A stretch of 64,000 nucleotides of DNA from NCBI GenBank assembly GCA_026261815.1, contig JAMPIT010000886.1, forward strand, positions 18,882,501 to 18,946,500. Reading direction: 5' to 3'. The position numbers were made by a program, and so were the translations under genes. This document shows positions 23,801 through 33,189 of the stretch, piece after piece (positions within the stretch are counted from its first letter, which is position 1; each line of letters starts with the position of its first letter). The notes under the pieces are model-generated. The model had not been told where the DNA came from. It worked only from the letters and a program-made list of their open reading frames with translations, and did no database searches. The stretch comes from Monarcha castaneiventris obscurior (taxonomy: Eukaryota; Chordata; Aves; Passeriformes; Monarchidae).

Positions 23801-26800
23801 AAGGGTTGGGCCTTTAGAGTGGCACAAGTGACTGCAGGCACTATTAAGCGCCTTGGGAGATTGCTTCACCTCTCAAAGAGCACTAACCTCAGGATATTGC
23901 CTAACTACTGAGAGAGCACTTCACAGTCCCCAAAGCAAACAAAACTGCAAATCTGTAGAAGTTAGAGTGAAAACCCAGATTGGCATGGCACAGAAAAATA
24001 AATTCTGGTGCTCTCTCAGGCTTGCTGCTGTACGTCAGCCCTAACAACACTCCATCCTCCAACTGTACTGAAGGGTTGCTTGTCTGTGGGAAGTACTCAG
24101 GAAGGTGTCAGAATTCAGCACTTTCTGCTATAAAAAGGTGAACACAAAAGTATCAGTGCTCTTAAGTAATTCTCCAGAGGATAGCACTTTGTTTACATGT
24201 AATCAGAACAGAGTAAAGTCTTGAAAAACTTTCTAAAGCACCATTGAATTTCTTCTTCTCTGTTAGTACCAAACAGCAATCTTTCACAAGGAAGGGGAAG
24301 GACCAAGCTGTCGATTCCAGCTAGTGGTCCAGCACTCAGCAAGGCAACAGGATGGGTTGCTGTGTATTAGCTAGTCCTGTACAAAGACCATCTTTCACAG
24401 GGTTATAGGGCAGAGGGGGAAAGAATTTGCTGAGCTATTGCTGTTGGGGATAGGAATAGACAAAGATGAGAGACAGACAGATATTTCAGCTTCAATAGGA
24501 ACTAATCCAAAGTTTTACTGAAAATTCGGTAGTATTCCCCATGGATTTTTTTAAATAGTTACTTTCAGTGAGATCAAGAGAAGATTTATGTTGAATTTAT
24601 CTCATTCCTATTAGTGGCAGGAGAGGAGGTCAGTAACTTTTAAGGTCAGGGAAGTTTTAGACTGTTTTATCTTAGGTCCTCCAGAAAATCCCTATTGGTT
24701 GCTCAGAGACCTGTGACTTGTAATTCCAGAGAGTTTGAGAATTCTGCCTCTAACGGGCTTTTCCACCTGCAAGACCTGTCAGCTGCAGCATGACAGAAGC
24801 TCTCACAATTATAGCCCATAGCTGGAAACTCCCAAGGAAGAAGACATTCTCCTTGGCTTTGCTTGTTCTTCTCAAAAAGTCATGATTTTCAGTCAAGGTT
24901 GCAGTTAGAGGTGGTCCCAAAAAAGAAGATCTGTAGAAAAAAGAGCTAAAATTTGTGTCAAGGTACCGATTTTTCAGGTTTGAGACTCCTGATTTCTGTT
25001 TGTAGACAGGGTGTGGTGGATGAAGTGATACCACATGGTCTCTGCATTACATGGTCTTTTTCCAAATTTGTGCCTCCTGCCTCCAGCAAGACAGGGAAAG
25101 CCTTCCCATACGTGCAAGCCCAAGTTGTCTGTCGACTTTCAGATGGGGCTTTCTCATGTTACATGGTGCTGTGCAGGGTCTGGAATGTGAAAGAGACTTT
25201 GAGTCACAGGTGAAATTTTTCAGCATAGCTTCTGGTTAAGTTCCTCTGCCTTCTAGATAGGGAAGGCAGCTGAGCTGGGCCACCCTCTTCTGGGGGAATA
25301 CTCAGTGACCAAGCTCTGGCCAGCATCAGTGAGGGCTGCTGATACTTGGAGATACTTGGCTGGGAGGAAGGCAGGAGTTCCCAGTGTTTGGAAACAAGTG
25401 AGACTATAATCTGGCCCATGTTTATCATTGCCTTCTTGAATGGCCTGCAGGTAAATCACTTTATCTCATTTAAAGGAAGAGTGGTTACAATACTTGAAAG
25501 GGACTTGAGGAGTTGTGTCTCTGCCACAGGCTCCCTGTGTGGACAAATCCCTCTATCTTTCAAGGCAAGAAATAGGGATGGTTATGCCATTTCCCTACCT
25601 TTAAAGTCTTTTCAGGAAAAGTCCTGGATATATAGGAGATTGAGGAGCCTCTTGTGTAATACAGGTAGTAGAGCCGTGCTTGGATCTCTATTTCATGTTT
25701 TCTAGGATGGTGTAATACATGGCTTTAAGCTCATTGAAATCTTGATACAAAGAAATGATCACAGGCTTATGAAAATCTATTCTTAACACCAGCCAAAGCA
25801 ATCATTTCATAATACAAATGATAAAAGCGTTGACATTTTCCAAACCGTATTGATTTTGCTGCTTAAATGGAACAGTTATGGGGCTGAAGAGAGGTATTTT
25901 GGGGAAATGTCATTGAAATGGTGTGTTTGTGCTCTTTCTAAAGAGGGGCCTTAATTTTAGGACTGTTTGATTTCCAATGAAAAAAAAAAAGTTAAAAAAA
26001 GCCTTGCCCCCTCAGGTTAAATACCTGATTTGGCAATCCCAGGACAAGCGAGGCAGGATGACCTATGGGAAATGTCAGGTACAGGGAAGGGGCAGGTCAG
26101 TCAGCCCCAGCTGGCACTGTGCAGGGATAGGGATGGGGACAGGGGTAGGGACAGGGATGGGGATGGGACAGTAGCCGAGCATGGGAGGGTGGGGCACCAG
26201 CCAGCCAATGAGAGTGGCTGCTGCAGGGGTGGGGCACAGGCTGACCAATCACAGCCTGCAGCACCATGGGTGTGGTGCAGCCCCCCCATCCCAGAATTGG
26301 CCAATCAAAGAGCAGAGCGCAGGCACCCCTGGAGCTGCTTCCCAAAACCTGGAGAGGTACAACCAAGACCCACCCTCTGTTTTAAAGGCCAGAAACTGCA
26401 AACCCTAATGAGACATGATGCCACTGATACGAGTTCAGGTCAATAGGATTTAAGTATTTAAACATTTCAGGCCATTTTGTAATTTGAAGGGAATGTCTCC
26501 AGCCCTGACCCTAAGTTTTCCCTGCTGTTGACTTGCAGAACGACATCTACGAGTGGGTCCGGGACCACCGTGTCCATCACAAGTTCTCAGAAACAGATGC
26601 AGACCCCCACAACGCCATGCGGGGCTTCTTCTTCTCCCACATCGGCTGGCTGCTCGTGCGCAAGCACCCGGATGTCATAGAGAAGGGACAGAAGCTGGAC
26701 CTCAGCGACATAAAGGCTGACAAAGTGGTGATGTTCCAGCGCAGGTGAGTGGTGGGGTCAGCCCTAGTGGGGAGCCATGGGGGATGGAGCAGGGACACTG

Positions 26801-29601
26801 CAAATGGGCTGGGAACTCCAAGTGGCTTTGATGGAATGTGAGAGGATTTGAGGGCATCATGTGAGAAATGTGACTCTTCAGCATGCCCCAGGCTTTGCTG
26901 TGAGATGAACTGTGAGAAATGAACTGTGCCTCTCCTATAGGAAGTATTTAGAATCTAGTGCTACCTCCAGCCCTCCAACACTCCTCTCTTGCCTGCCTAC
27001 TCTGCAGCATCTTGCCAGCAGCAGGCTGATCTTCCCACCACAAAGTCCTGCCATGCCTGCTCACCCCACAGCCCAGCTGCTGCTTTGGCTGGCCCAGAGC
27101 CCACACACAGGTGCCTCTGAGACATCCATGGAGATTGTATACCTTCCAGGCCATGTCTGTGCCCCTCTTCCCTCAGTCTTCTGGAAAAAATGTGGTGAAA
27201 GAAGGGTTGAAAATGGAGACGTGAGAGGGGCAGTAACTGGGAAGGACAGTCTTGATTCACTGGTGCCTCGTGGATGGGGTATCTCTCAGCCATCTGGAGC
27301 TATACTGGGACTGATCCCCAGAGCAGATGAACCTATCACCAGGGATGTGGGACTGAACTCATATAGTAACCAGCCTAAGCCAGGAAGTCCCTAGTTCAGT
27401 CCCAGCATGATTTTTCTTCTGGGTCATCAGAGTGGTTCACCTTCCTCTACTTCCATTCTTCTAGTGTGAAAGAGCCCACATGCTCATCTGTGTGCTCATC
27501 TGTGCCACCTGCCTGCACTTGTTGGTGGGGTGTATTCGTAGGCAGAGCCAAGTCTGCAAGGAGGAGTTGCAGCACTGGGCCAAAGCCAGAGAAAGGACCA
27601 TCTGTGGGACTCTGGAAGTATGGGGTTGCCTTTATGGGGACCAGTGTAGCTGAGAAGCAAATGACAGATGGGGCCAAAAGCAGCAGCTGGTGTCTGGACT
27701 CATGGTGATGGGGACATTGTTTTATGCATGTGTGAGGAGAGCAGGATTTAGTCTGAGTCTCTTGCCTGATGATAGGACTTGGGAGTCTCCAGACATGGCT
27801 TCCATGCATCCAGAGCAAAAGATTCAAGGCTCAGGAGCAAGGCATTTCTGCACTTCGTTTTCCCTGGATAGCTGAGTGTGAATCTTCCAAACCGATTCAG
27901 TCCTTCCTGTCCTGCCTCTGCCACTGAACACCTTCCTCCTGGTCCCTTCCTTTCCAGATACTACAAGCCCTCAGTGGTGTTGCTGTGCTTCACACTGCCA
28001 GCTGTAGTGCCCTGGTACTTCTGGGATGAATCCATCGTCATCAGCTTCTTCATTCCAGCCATCCTGCGCTACACCATAGGGCTCAATGCCACTTGGCTAG
28101 TGAACAGTGCTGCTCACATGTTTGGCAACCGGCCGTATGACCAGAACATCAACCCGCGGGAGAACCCCCTGGTCAGCCTGGGGGCCCTAGGTATGTTCAG
28201 CATCTGTGTCTTTGCTGCAGGGGGACTCTAGAACAGGGACTGCCTCTTGGGGCTGCAGCTGCTTCTAGGAATTTCTATGAATCCAGGTGTCCCTATTTCC
28301 CCTGCACCCTGTCCTTCCAGCCTTTGCATCTGGGGGTGTTTCCCATGCTGGCCAGTGAGTACATAAGGTCGTCGGGGTTATCAGCTCCCATCAGACTCTT
28401 TCCAGGCTGGAAAGGACTCTGCTACACTTAGCACCTTCTTATCTCAACAGCAATATTTTATTTACCCTGCTCAGAGGTCTCTCTGCCATGTTCACTAGAC
28501 TGAAAAATGTGTGCTGCAGTCACTGCATGTCTGAGATTTGTCAACTTGAAAACCAGCAGATGCACATTTTGATGTGTTCTCAGGACAGCTGGTGATTTTG
28601 GGGGTACTTGAGACAAGCTAGATGCTTCATGTTTTTTACTGAAAATTTGGAGATCTAGGAAAGTACATCCCAGGATCAGCATATGCCCTTATTTGTTCTC
28701 CCAAGCCGAAGTCCTCTTCTGTTTTGCATCACTGTACATCACTGGGGCTCCACTGATTTCCATCACCGAAGGATCTGCTTGTGGTTTTTTAGTAGAGAGG
28801 GGTTTGAACTGCAGACATTCAGGGGTAGGAGCAGGAGTCGAGGCAGTGTCTTTGAAGGGGTGAGTGCTGAAGCCAGTGTTGACAGTATCCAGAACAGATG
28901 GTGGCTGACTGGTGTAGATTGCTTAGTAGAAGTGTATGTCTGCTTTTTTCCCCATCTAGAAATGTCCTTTGGATTTGGCATTAGGATTGCCAGTGCTGTA
29001 GGAGTATTGATTGGCCTGGTTTATTGGGGACTTGGCTGCTGGTCTTGCTGGTAGCTGAATTAATACTAGAAGATTTCTTGCACTGGCAGAGGAAAAACTA
29101 TTAGGAATCCCTAGGGTTTTGGTGCAGCTGGGGAGCCAGGGACTCACCGTTCCTTGCCACATGCTTGTTTTCCTCTAAAGCACCAAAAGTCCTCTATGAT
29201 TGTCATTGCCTCCTCTGGGCCAGCCCTGGCATGCTGGGTCATGCCCAAATGAGATGGGGTAGATTGTAGAAGGGTGAAGTTGGGCTGAGAGGAGCCTGGA
29301 CTCAATCCAGAGCCTGTTACAGGAATGTGGTGCTTTGGGTCGTTACAAAGGCTCTATCACCTAGAGCTCTGCAACATCCTCTCCCTGGTTGTGTTTTTCA
29401 GGAGAAGGCTTCCACAACTACCACCACACCTTCCCCTATGACTACTCCACCAGTGAGTTTGGCTGGCGCTTCAACTTAACCACAGCCTTCATCGACCTCA
29501 TGTGCCTCCTGGGCCTGGCCAGCGATCGCAAGAAGGTCTCCAAGGAGGTCATCCTGGCTCGGAAAATGCGGACTGGAGATGGAAGTCACAAGAGTGGCTG
29601 A
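11872..29601 (+). CDS. SCD: Stearoyl-CoA desaturase (delta-9 desaturase), six coding exons
   Basis: The enzyme inserts a cis double bond at C9 of palmitoyl- and stearoyl-CoA, using cytochrome b5 electrons in the ER membrane. The coding segments are 11872-11898, 15652-15937, 23092-23222, 26539-26744, 27958-28190 and 29402-29601. They total 1083 nt and encode 360 residues plus TGA; every junction is GT-AG and in frame. Visible features include the acidic, Ser/Thr-rich N-terminus (about 10-60); four membrane segments (roughly 77-97, 102-118, 222-238, 243-262); and histidine boxes HRLWSH (121-126), HRVHH (158-162) and HNYHH (299-303), plus Asn266 and His270. These match the diiron ligands of human SCD shifted by one residue. 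The length is close to the mammalian 355-359. The C-terminus MRTGDGSHKSG is as in chicken, from memory. No frameshift or stop is seen, so the gene looks functional. SCD5 is less likely because the N-terminus is the SCD type. Confidence 0.97.
11899..15651 (+). other. SCD intron 1
   Basis: This 3.75-kb intron begins GTAAGC and ends CCAAG. Its first 100 bp still belong to the CpG island. It holds a short CA/TG-rich stretch (about 12025-12065), a T-run (about 12332-12343) and a perfect 15-bp tandem duplication (12976-13005). First introns of lipid genes often carry regulatory sites, but I cannot point to one. Confidence 0.85.
12976..13005. repeat. 15-bp perfect tandem duplication in intron 1
   Basis: CCTGGACCTGAGATT occurs twice head to tail with no mismatch, which indicates a recent slippage event. 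Confidence 0.85.
15652..15937 (+). CDS. SCD: SCD coding exon 2
   Basis: This 286-nt exon encodes residues 10-104 and the first base of the alanine codon 105. It carries the variable N-terminal region, the conserved GPKPP-LRYVWRNI stretch and the first membrane span (about 77-97, ILMSLLHLGALFALTLIP). The donor is GGTAAGC. The N-terminal part differs most from other birds, in a Ser/Thr/Pro-rich patch around residues 12-20. Confidence 0.95.
18222..18325 (-). mobile_element. MIR/CORE-SINE fossil, minus strand
   Basis: TCCCATTTTACAGACAAGG followed by a diverged GCAGAGACTTAGGTTGCTT and GGCACATGGTAGGCCAGCTCT follows the reverse complement of the MIR consensus as I remember it. It is heavily diverged, so it is ancient. 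Confidence 0.55.
20945..20974. repeat. 15-bp perfect tandem duplication in intron 2
   Basis: AGTGGACAGATGGAC occurs twice without mismatch. Confidence 0.85.
22868..22985 (-). mobile_element. Possible MIR/CORE-SINE fossil
   Basis: GAATTGATTTGCCCCACATTGCCCAAG and the following GGGCACTC...CCAATCTGTGCTCTCC resemble the minus strand of the CORE-SINE 'tgacttgcccaaggtcacaca...tgtgctct' pattern. The match is weak. Confidence 0.3.
23092..23222 (+). CDS. SCD: SCD coding exon 3
   Basis: This 131-nt exon encodes residues 105-148. It includes the second membrane span and histidine box 1, HRLWSH (His121 and His126), which supplies iron ligands. It ends cleanly after the codon for Gln148 with the donor GTAAGC. 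The 131-bp size agrees with what I recall for the mammalian exon. Confidence 0.96.
26124..26170 (+). repeat. G-rich hexamer array (GGGAYR)n in intron 3
   Basis: There are almost eight head-to-tail 6-bp units: GGGATA, GGGATG, GGGACA, GGGGTA, GGGACA, GGGATG, GGGATG and a partial unit. Seven regularly spaced G3 runs separated by three bases make it a strong G-quadruplex candidate on the sense strand and RNA. Confidence 0.8.
26205..26305 (+). promoter_or_regulatory. Cluster of three CCAAT boxes in intron 3
   Basis: CCAAT occurs at 26205-26209 (GCCAATGAG), 26245-26249 (ACCAATCAC) and 26301-26305 (GCCAATCAA). All are on the plus strand, 40 and 56 bp apart, with extended flanks fitting NF-Y. Two of them are preceded by a near-repeat of GGGGTGGGGCA. 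This suggests either an internal promoter or enhancer about 0.3 kb before exon 4, or a duplicated segment. Confidence 0.45.
26539..26744 (+). CDS. SCD: SCD coding exon 4
   Basis: This 206-nt exon encodes residues 149-216 plus two bases of Arg217. It holds histidine box 2, HRVHH (His158, His161, His162), in the DHRVHHKFSETDADPH block. It also holds the cytosolic stretch RGFFFSHIGWLLVRKHPDV that shapes the acyl-CoA site. The donor is GTGAGT. Confidence 0.97.
26745..27957 (+). other. SCD intron 4
   Basis: This is a 1.2-kb GT-AG intron with the acceptor tract CCCTTCCTTTCCAG. I see no repeat or conserved element in it. Confidence 0.85.
27958..28190 (+). CDS. SCD: SCD coding exon 5
   Basis: This 233-nt exon encodes residues 217-294. 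It carries membrane spans 3 and 4 and the NATWLVNSAAHMFGNRPYD block with Asn266 and His270, which contact the diiron centre. It ends one base into the Gly295 codon with the donor GTATGT. Confidence 0.97.
28191..29401 (+). other. SCD intron 5
   Basis: This is a 1.2-kb GT-AG intron whose acceptor is GTTGTGTTTTTCAG. No feature is recognised inside it. Confidence 0.85.
29402..29601 (+). CDS. SCD: SCD coding exon 6 and stop
   Basis: This 200-nt coding part encodes residues 295-360 and TGA. It contains histidine box 3, EGFHNYHH (His299, His302, His303), and the basic C-terminal tail with RKKVSKE and MRTGDGSHKSG. Confidence 0.97.
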
Positions 29602-31291
29602 GTTCCTGCTCCCTTTCACACACACATCCACACCTCTCCTTCCTCCTTTTTTCTCCCTTTCTCCCTTCCTGACCCCTCCAAACACGCTGGACAAAAGTTT
29701 AATGTTCTGTTTACTAACTACTGAATAATGCTACCAGTTTGCTTAAGATAATGATAATGAGTTTTAATGCCCCCTTCCCACGCTGCATTTTGCGTGATGT
29801 ATTTAAGATCTAGGACTCTGCCTTTATAACACAAGGCCACCTCTTTCCCTCCTTTCCTTTTCCTTTCTGTTTTCCTCTCCAGCCTCTCTAACCTGTCTCC
29901 TGCTTAACATTGTCCCAGTCTCTCCCTATAAGAGAAGCTGGTAGGAAGTGGCCTGGGGAGGCCCATTGCAGTTGGCTATGTACCATTTAGTTAAGGGAAG
30001 CCTGTACCAGCCAAATGAAGAGTTGAGCCAAAGTCAAGTGACCCTCTCTCCCCACCACCTTCCCTACAAAATTTCTGCCACTGTCCCTCCTCTTTTCTCA
30101 AGGGCTGCTGACAGACATGACATGGCTAAACTGCTCTTCCTGGGAAAAGCAGCTCTTGCCATCAGAAAGAAGAGTTGTTTCCTTCCAAGACGTCTCTTGG
30201 GAAGTGTTCTCCCCTGCTCCTCACCTAGACACTCTGGCTGGAGTGAGGAGAGTGCCCAGTCTCTCTCAGATCCCTAGCCAGATCCACCAGTGGCTGAGGG
30301 ATGAGGTAGCAGCAGTGGGCACTGGAGGGGGAGTGCTGGTGGCCTTAATTCCTACTCCCTCTGGTGTCACAGCCTCCTTCCCTGCGCTGCCCTCTGTGCC
30401 ACAAGGCACTGAAGGCAGAGCTGTCTCTGGGCTCCACGGCTGTTTTGGAGAGCCACAGTGAGGAGGAGGACAGATGGAGGGGTGTGCCACTGGCTGCCAA
30501 GGGGCAGCACCAGTCCATAGTGAGTTTTGTTCACCCCCACCACTGAGATTTTTGCTGGCAAATGGGACTTTGCCAAAATGGAGAGGAGGAGAAGGATGTA
30601 AACCAAAGCTCCACCTCTGAGTTAAGCTGCTTTTTGTGCTGAAAGACAGGGTCCCTTCTGGGTGGCAGGCAGATGTGTGTGCCTGCCCTGGAGATCCACA
30701 TCCTGTGCCGAGCACAGGGACAGGACAAGGGAGCACCTGCAGGTGTAGGAAGGAGTGAGGGTGTCCGCAGGAGCAGGTCTTTTCATCCTCGGGGGCTCCA
30801 CTCAACAAGTGCCTGAGAAACACCAATGTGGGGCCAGGTGGCACAGGGGGCTCGAGGAAGTTGAGACCTCAACATGAGACACTGCCACCAGTGTGAGCTA
30901 CCTCTGGGCTTTCTTGCCCAGGGTGTGCTGTGTTGGTTTGCCATTCCCTGCTTCCCAGAGGGAGTGGGAAGAAGAGGCAAAAACAGCTCCTTGTTAGTCT
31001 CTTAGCTTGCCTCCCAGCCCCCTCGGCAAGCCATCTCGTCACCTCACTCCTCTGCCAGCGAGACAGGCAGCGAGGGCGGCTGAGCCTGCAGAAAGGTCAG
31101 TTACATCACTGAGCCGATGTGGGCATGCAGCTGGAGGATGCTGGGGAAAAAAAGTCCGTGTGGGTGTTGTTTCCTGCAAGTTGCAGAGACCAGCTTGAGT
31201 TCAGGCAGTCGGTTACATTCTGGGTGTTATGGCCTCATGCCCCTCACTGAGCTGAACGTGCTTTTTTTTCCCCCTTAACTCTCCTAGTTAC

Positions 31292-31321
31292 TATTAATTT
31301 TTATTACTATTATTATTATTA
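31292..31321. repeat. ATT-rich simple repeat in the 3' UTR
   Basis: TATTACTATTATTATTATTA-type sequence forms a short trinucleotide microsatellite. Confidence 0.7.
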
Positions 31322-31886
31322 GTTGTAGCAATAGTATTATATTTGTTGCTTCAATGCATCAATCGGAGCTGGAGGAAAGCACAAGAGGTAGCTGGAACAA
31401 AGTGATATTGGAGTGGGGTTTGCAGCGTCTCCCTTATTCAGGCAGGCCAGGGAAGGCAGAGACAGAGCAGATGCCAACCTCCTCACCTCAGCTCTGCCAC
31501 ATTGCAGCCAGGGAAGCTTCACGGCAGCGAGTCTCTGCAGCTTTGCTTCCTCCTGCTGCAGTGAAACTCGCCAGGAGCCAGGATAGCTCTGTGATGTTCT
31601 CCTTAACAAGAACACGCTTGTTACTCAGAAAATGAGTCCGTCTCCTCACCTTCCCCTCCCTGCCACCACCATGACCTTGTTTTCGCTCAGCAATGGGACC
31701 CTTTGAGGTTTTTCAGCCGTAAGGAGTGATGTGGTCTCCAGCCAAGAGGAACAAGGACAAATGGAGAAGAAAGTCCTTCAGCTCCTGGTTTCAGGAGACA
31801 GCGTCCTTACTGCTCTGAGGCTCTTGACTGCCTGGGTGCTGGCTGGAGCAAAGGGAGTTGTGGCTGGAGCAGTATCCTACCATTTG

Positions 31887-31906
31887 AAAAAAAAAAAAAA
31901 GAAAAA
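31887..31906. repeat. A-tract inside the SCD 3' UTR
   Basis: Fourteen A bases are followed by GAAAAA. There is no AATAAA just upstream, so this is not a genuine 3' end. Oligo(dT)-primed cDNAs may falsely start here. Confidence 0.85.
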
Positions 31907-32522
31907 GCCCTTCAAAAAAAGAGAAACACTGTTAGCTCTGTAATTGTGGGCTGACTTTGCTCTAATGTAAACCCCTCTGAACTCGTGGAAGTCCCCAGAG
32001 AGGATGAATTTGCTCCAGCCAGTAATTTGAAAGGGGTGTGGGGAGGGGAGAAGGGGAGAATGACTTCCTTGCTCCTGGTGCCCTTAAGGTGTAGTGTGAC
32101 ATCCCCTACCAGTAGAGATGTGTGCTGTGAAATGCAGCAGGATTTCCCATCCTCTCAGCAGAGAAGCAGGGCTTGACATCAAGGGTTCCTTTCAAATTTC
32201 AAATGCTGATTCGGGTCCAGAATCTGGAATGAGAGTGGAAGTTGAGGAGCAGTAACCAAACAGTCCTGGTGTTTGTCCAGTCACTTTAAAGGTAGATTGG
32301 CAAATATCTCTGGGTGCCTTAAATCTTTCTTTAATATACATAGAAGTATTGACAGCTATTTGCCGTTTTGGTTTTTTTTTCTGAGTTATGAACATTCAAG
32401 GGGTTTCTTAATTATTTAATTGCCTACATTGAACTGTGGGTGCAGGTGATTTTGAATGTATTTGAGTTAGAATTTCTGTTAGACTAAGAAACAGATACAA
32501 CAATTTAGGTAGAACTTTGTTT

Positions 32523-32565
32523 GATATATATATATATATACCTATAAATATATATATATATTTTT
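32523..32565. repeat. AT dinucleotide microsatellite in the 3' UTR
   Basis: Two runs of ATATAT are separated by CCTATAA. The array is likely polymorphic. Confidence 0.9.
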
Positions 32566-32694
32566 GGTGGCATGTTTGTATCCTGGACGCATTGTCTGTA
32601 TGTTTAGCTTAAACAAGTCTGTGAAAGGTGGAAGCAGAAAAAGCAGCAGTGGGACCTCATGGCTAAAGCAGCTGGGACCTGTTCCCAGCTTAAC

Positions 32695-32815
32695 AACTCG
32701 TTCACTTCGTGATTTGGGGCAAAGTCATTTAAAAACGCTCCGTGCCTCAGTTTCCCTATCTGTAACAGGGGGTTACGCCCTGCCTCCCAGAGGTGTGGTG
32801 AGGCTCGCTGCCGAC
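32695..32815 (+). mobile_element. MIR/CORE-SINE in the SCD 3' UTR, plus strand
   Basis: The sequence GGGGCAAAGTCATTTAAAAA, then GTGCCTCAGTTTCCCTATCTGTAACAGGGGG, then a diverged CTGCCTCCCAGAGGTGTGGTGAGG follows the MIR consensus 3' half in order: 'gggcaagtcacttaa', 'tgcctcagtttcc.catctgtaaaatggggat', 'cctacctcatagggttgttgtgagg'. The match runs over roughly 110 bp. It is well preserved for so old an element, which may mean that it is under constraint. Confidence 0.75.
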
Positions 32816-33159
32816 CAGCCGAGCACAGGAAGGAGCCGTACGAACCACACACACCGCTGCTGGCAGAAGCATGGACTGGTTTGTTTTCCAAAACCGTTCC
32901 CAGCCCTGCTGGTATTGTGAAGAGCAGAAGTCCAAGTGTTGGGTGTTCAGGGAAGGATCGGAAAGTTGAATCTGCACATTGTCTAAGCTCTGTCACTGTT
33001 GAAATGTGAGTAGGATACGATTTTTCACAGCCTAGGGATTTCTGCATAGTAGTATCTCTGTTTTGTGTACTGGAAAAGAAAAAAAACCTTTTTGAAATAA
33101 TTTCTACTAATATGGAAACAGACATCTGGTTGTGCTGATCTGAAATTTTATTTGTTCAT

Positions 33160-33165
33160 AATAAA
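33160..33165 (+). terminator. SCD: SCD polyadenylation signal (AATAAA)
   Basis: CATAATAAAAACG is followed within about 30 bp by the TG/T-rich AAACTTGTTGGACTGATGAC-like stretch. This supports cleavage near 33180-33190. It is the first AATAAA after the stop codon on the plus strand. Confidence 0.8.
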
Positions 33166-33189
33166 AACGATAAATGTTACTTTAAAACT

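Larger units (their letters stand above)
23223..26538 (+). other. SCD intron 3
   Basis: This is a 3.3-kb GT-AG intron. The distal third is distinctive: an A-run at about 25980-25990, a G-rich hexamer array at 26124-26170 and three CCAAT boxes at 26205, 26245 and 26301. The rest shows nothing recognisable. Confidence 0.85.
29602..33185 (+). other. SCD: SCD 3' UTR (end approximate)
   Basis: About 3.6 kb runs from the stop codon to the only AATAAA in this stretch. SCD messages in other vertebrates also have 3' UTRs of several kilobases, so the length fits. It contains an A14 tract (31887-31900), a short ATT repeat, a MIR-like SINE, an AT dinucleotide array and scattered ATTTA motifs in its last kilobase. 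The AT-rich last kilobase could control message decay. Open frames within it are short and unlike any protein I know. Confidence 0.8.

Noticed and set aside
30491..30512. Second CTCF site in the SCD 3' UTR (TGCCAAGGGGCAGCACC)
   Set aside because: It resembles the core, but A replaces a key G of the AGGGGGC block. Too weak to annotate.
31887..31906. Processed retrocopy or alternative 3' end marked by the A-tract
   Set aside because: There is no AATAAA upstream and no gene-like sequence before it. It is simple sequence within the SCD 3' UTR.
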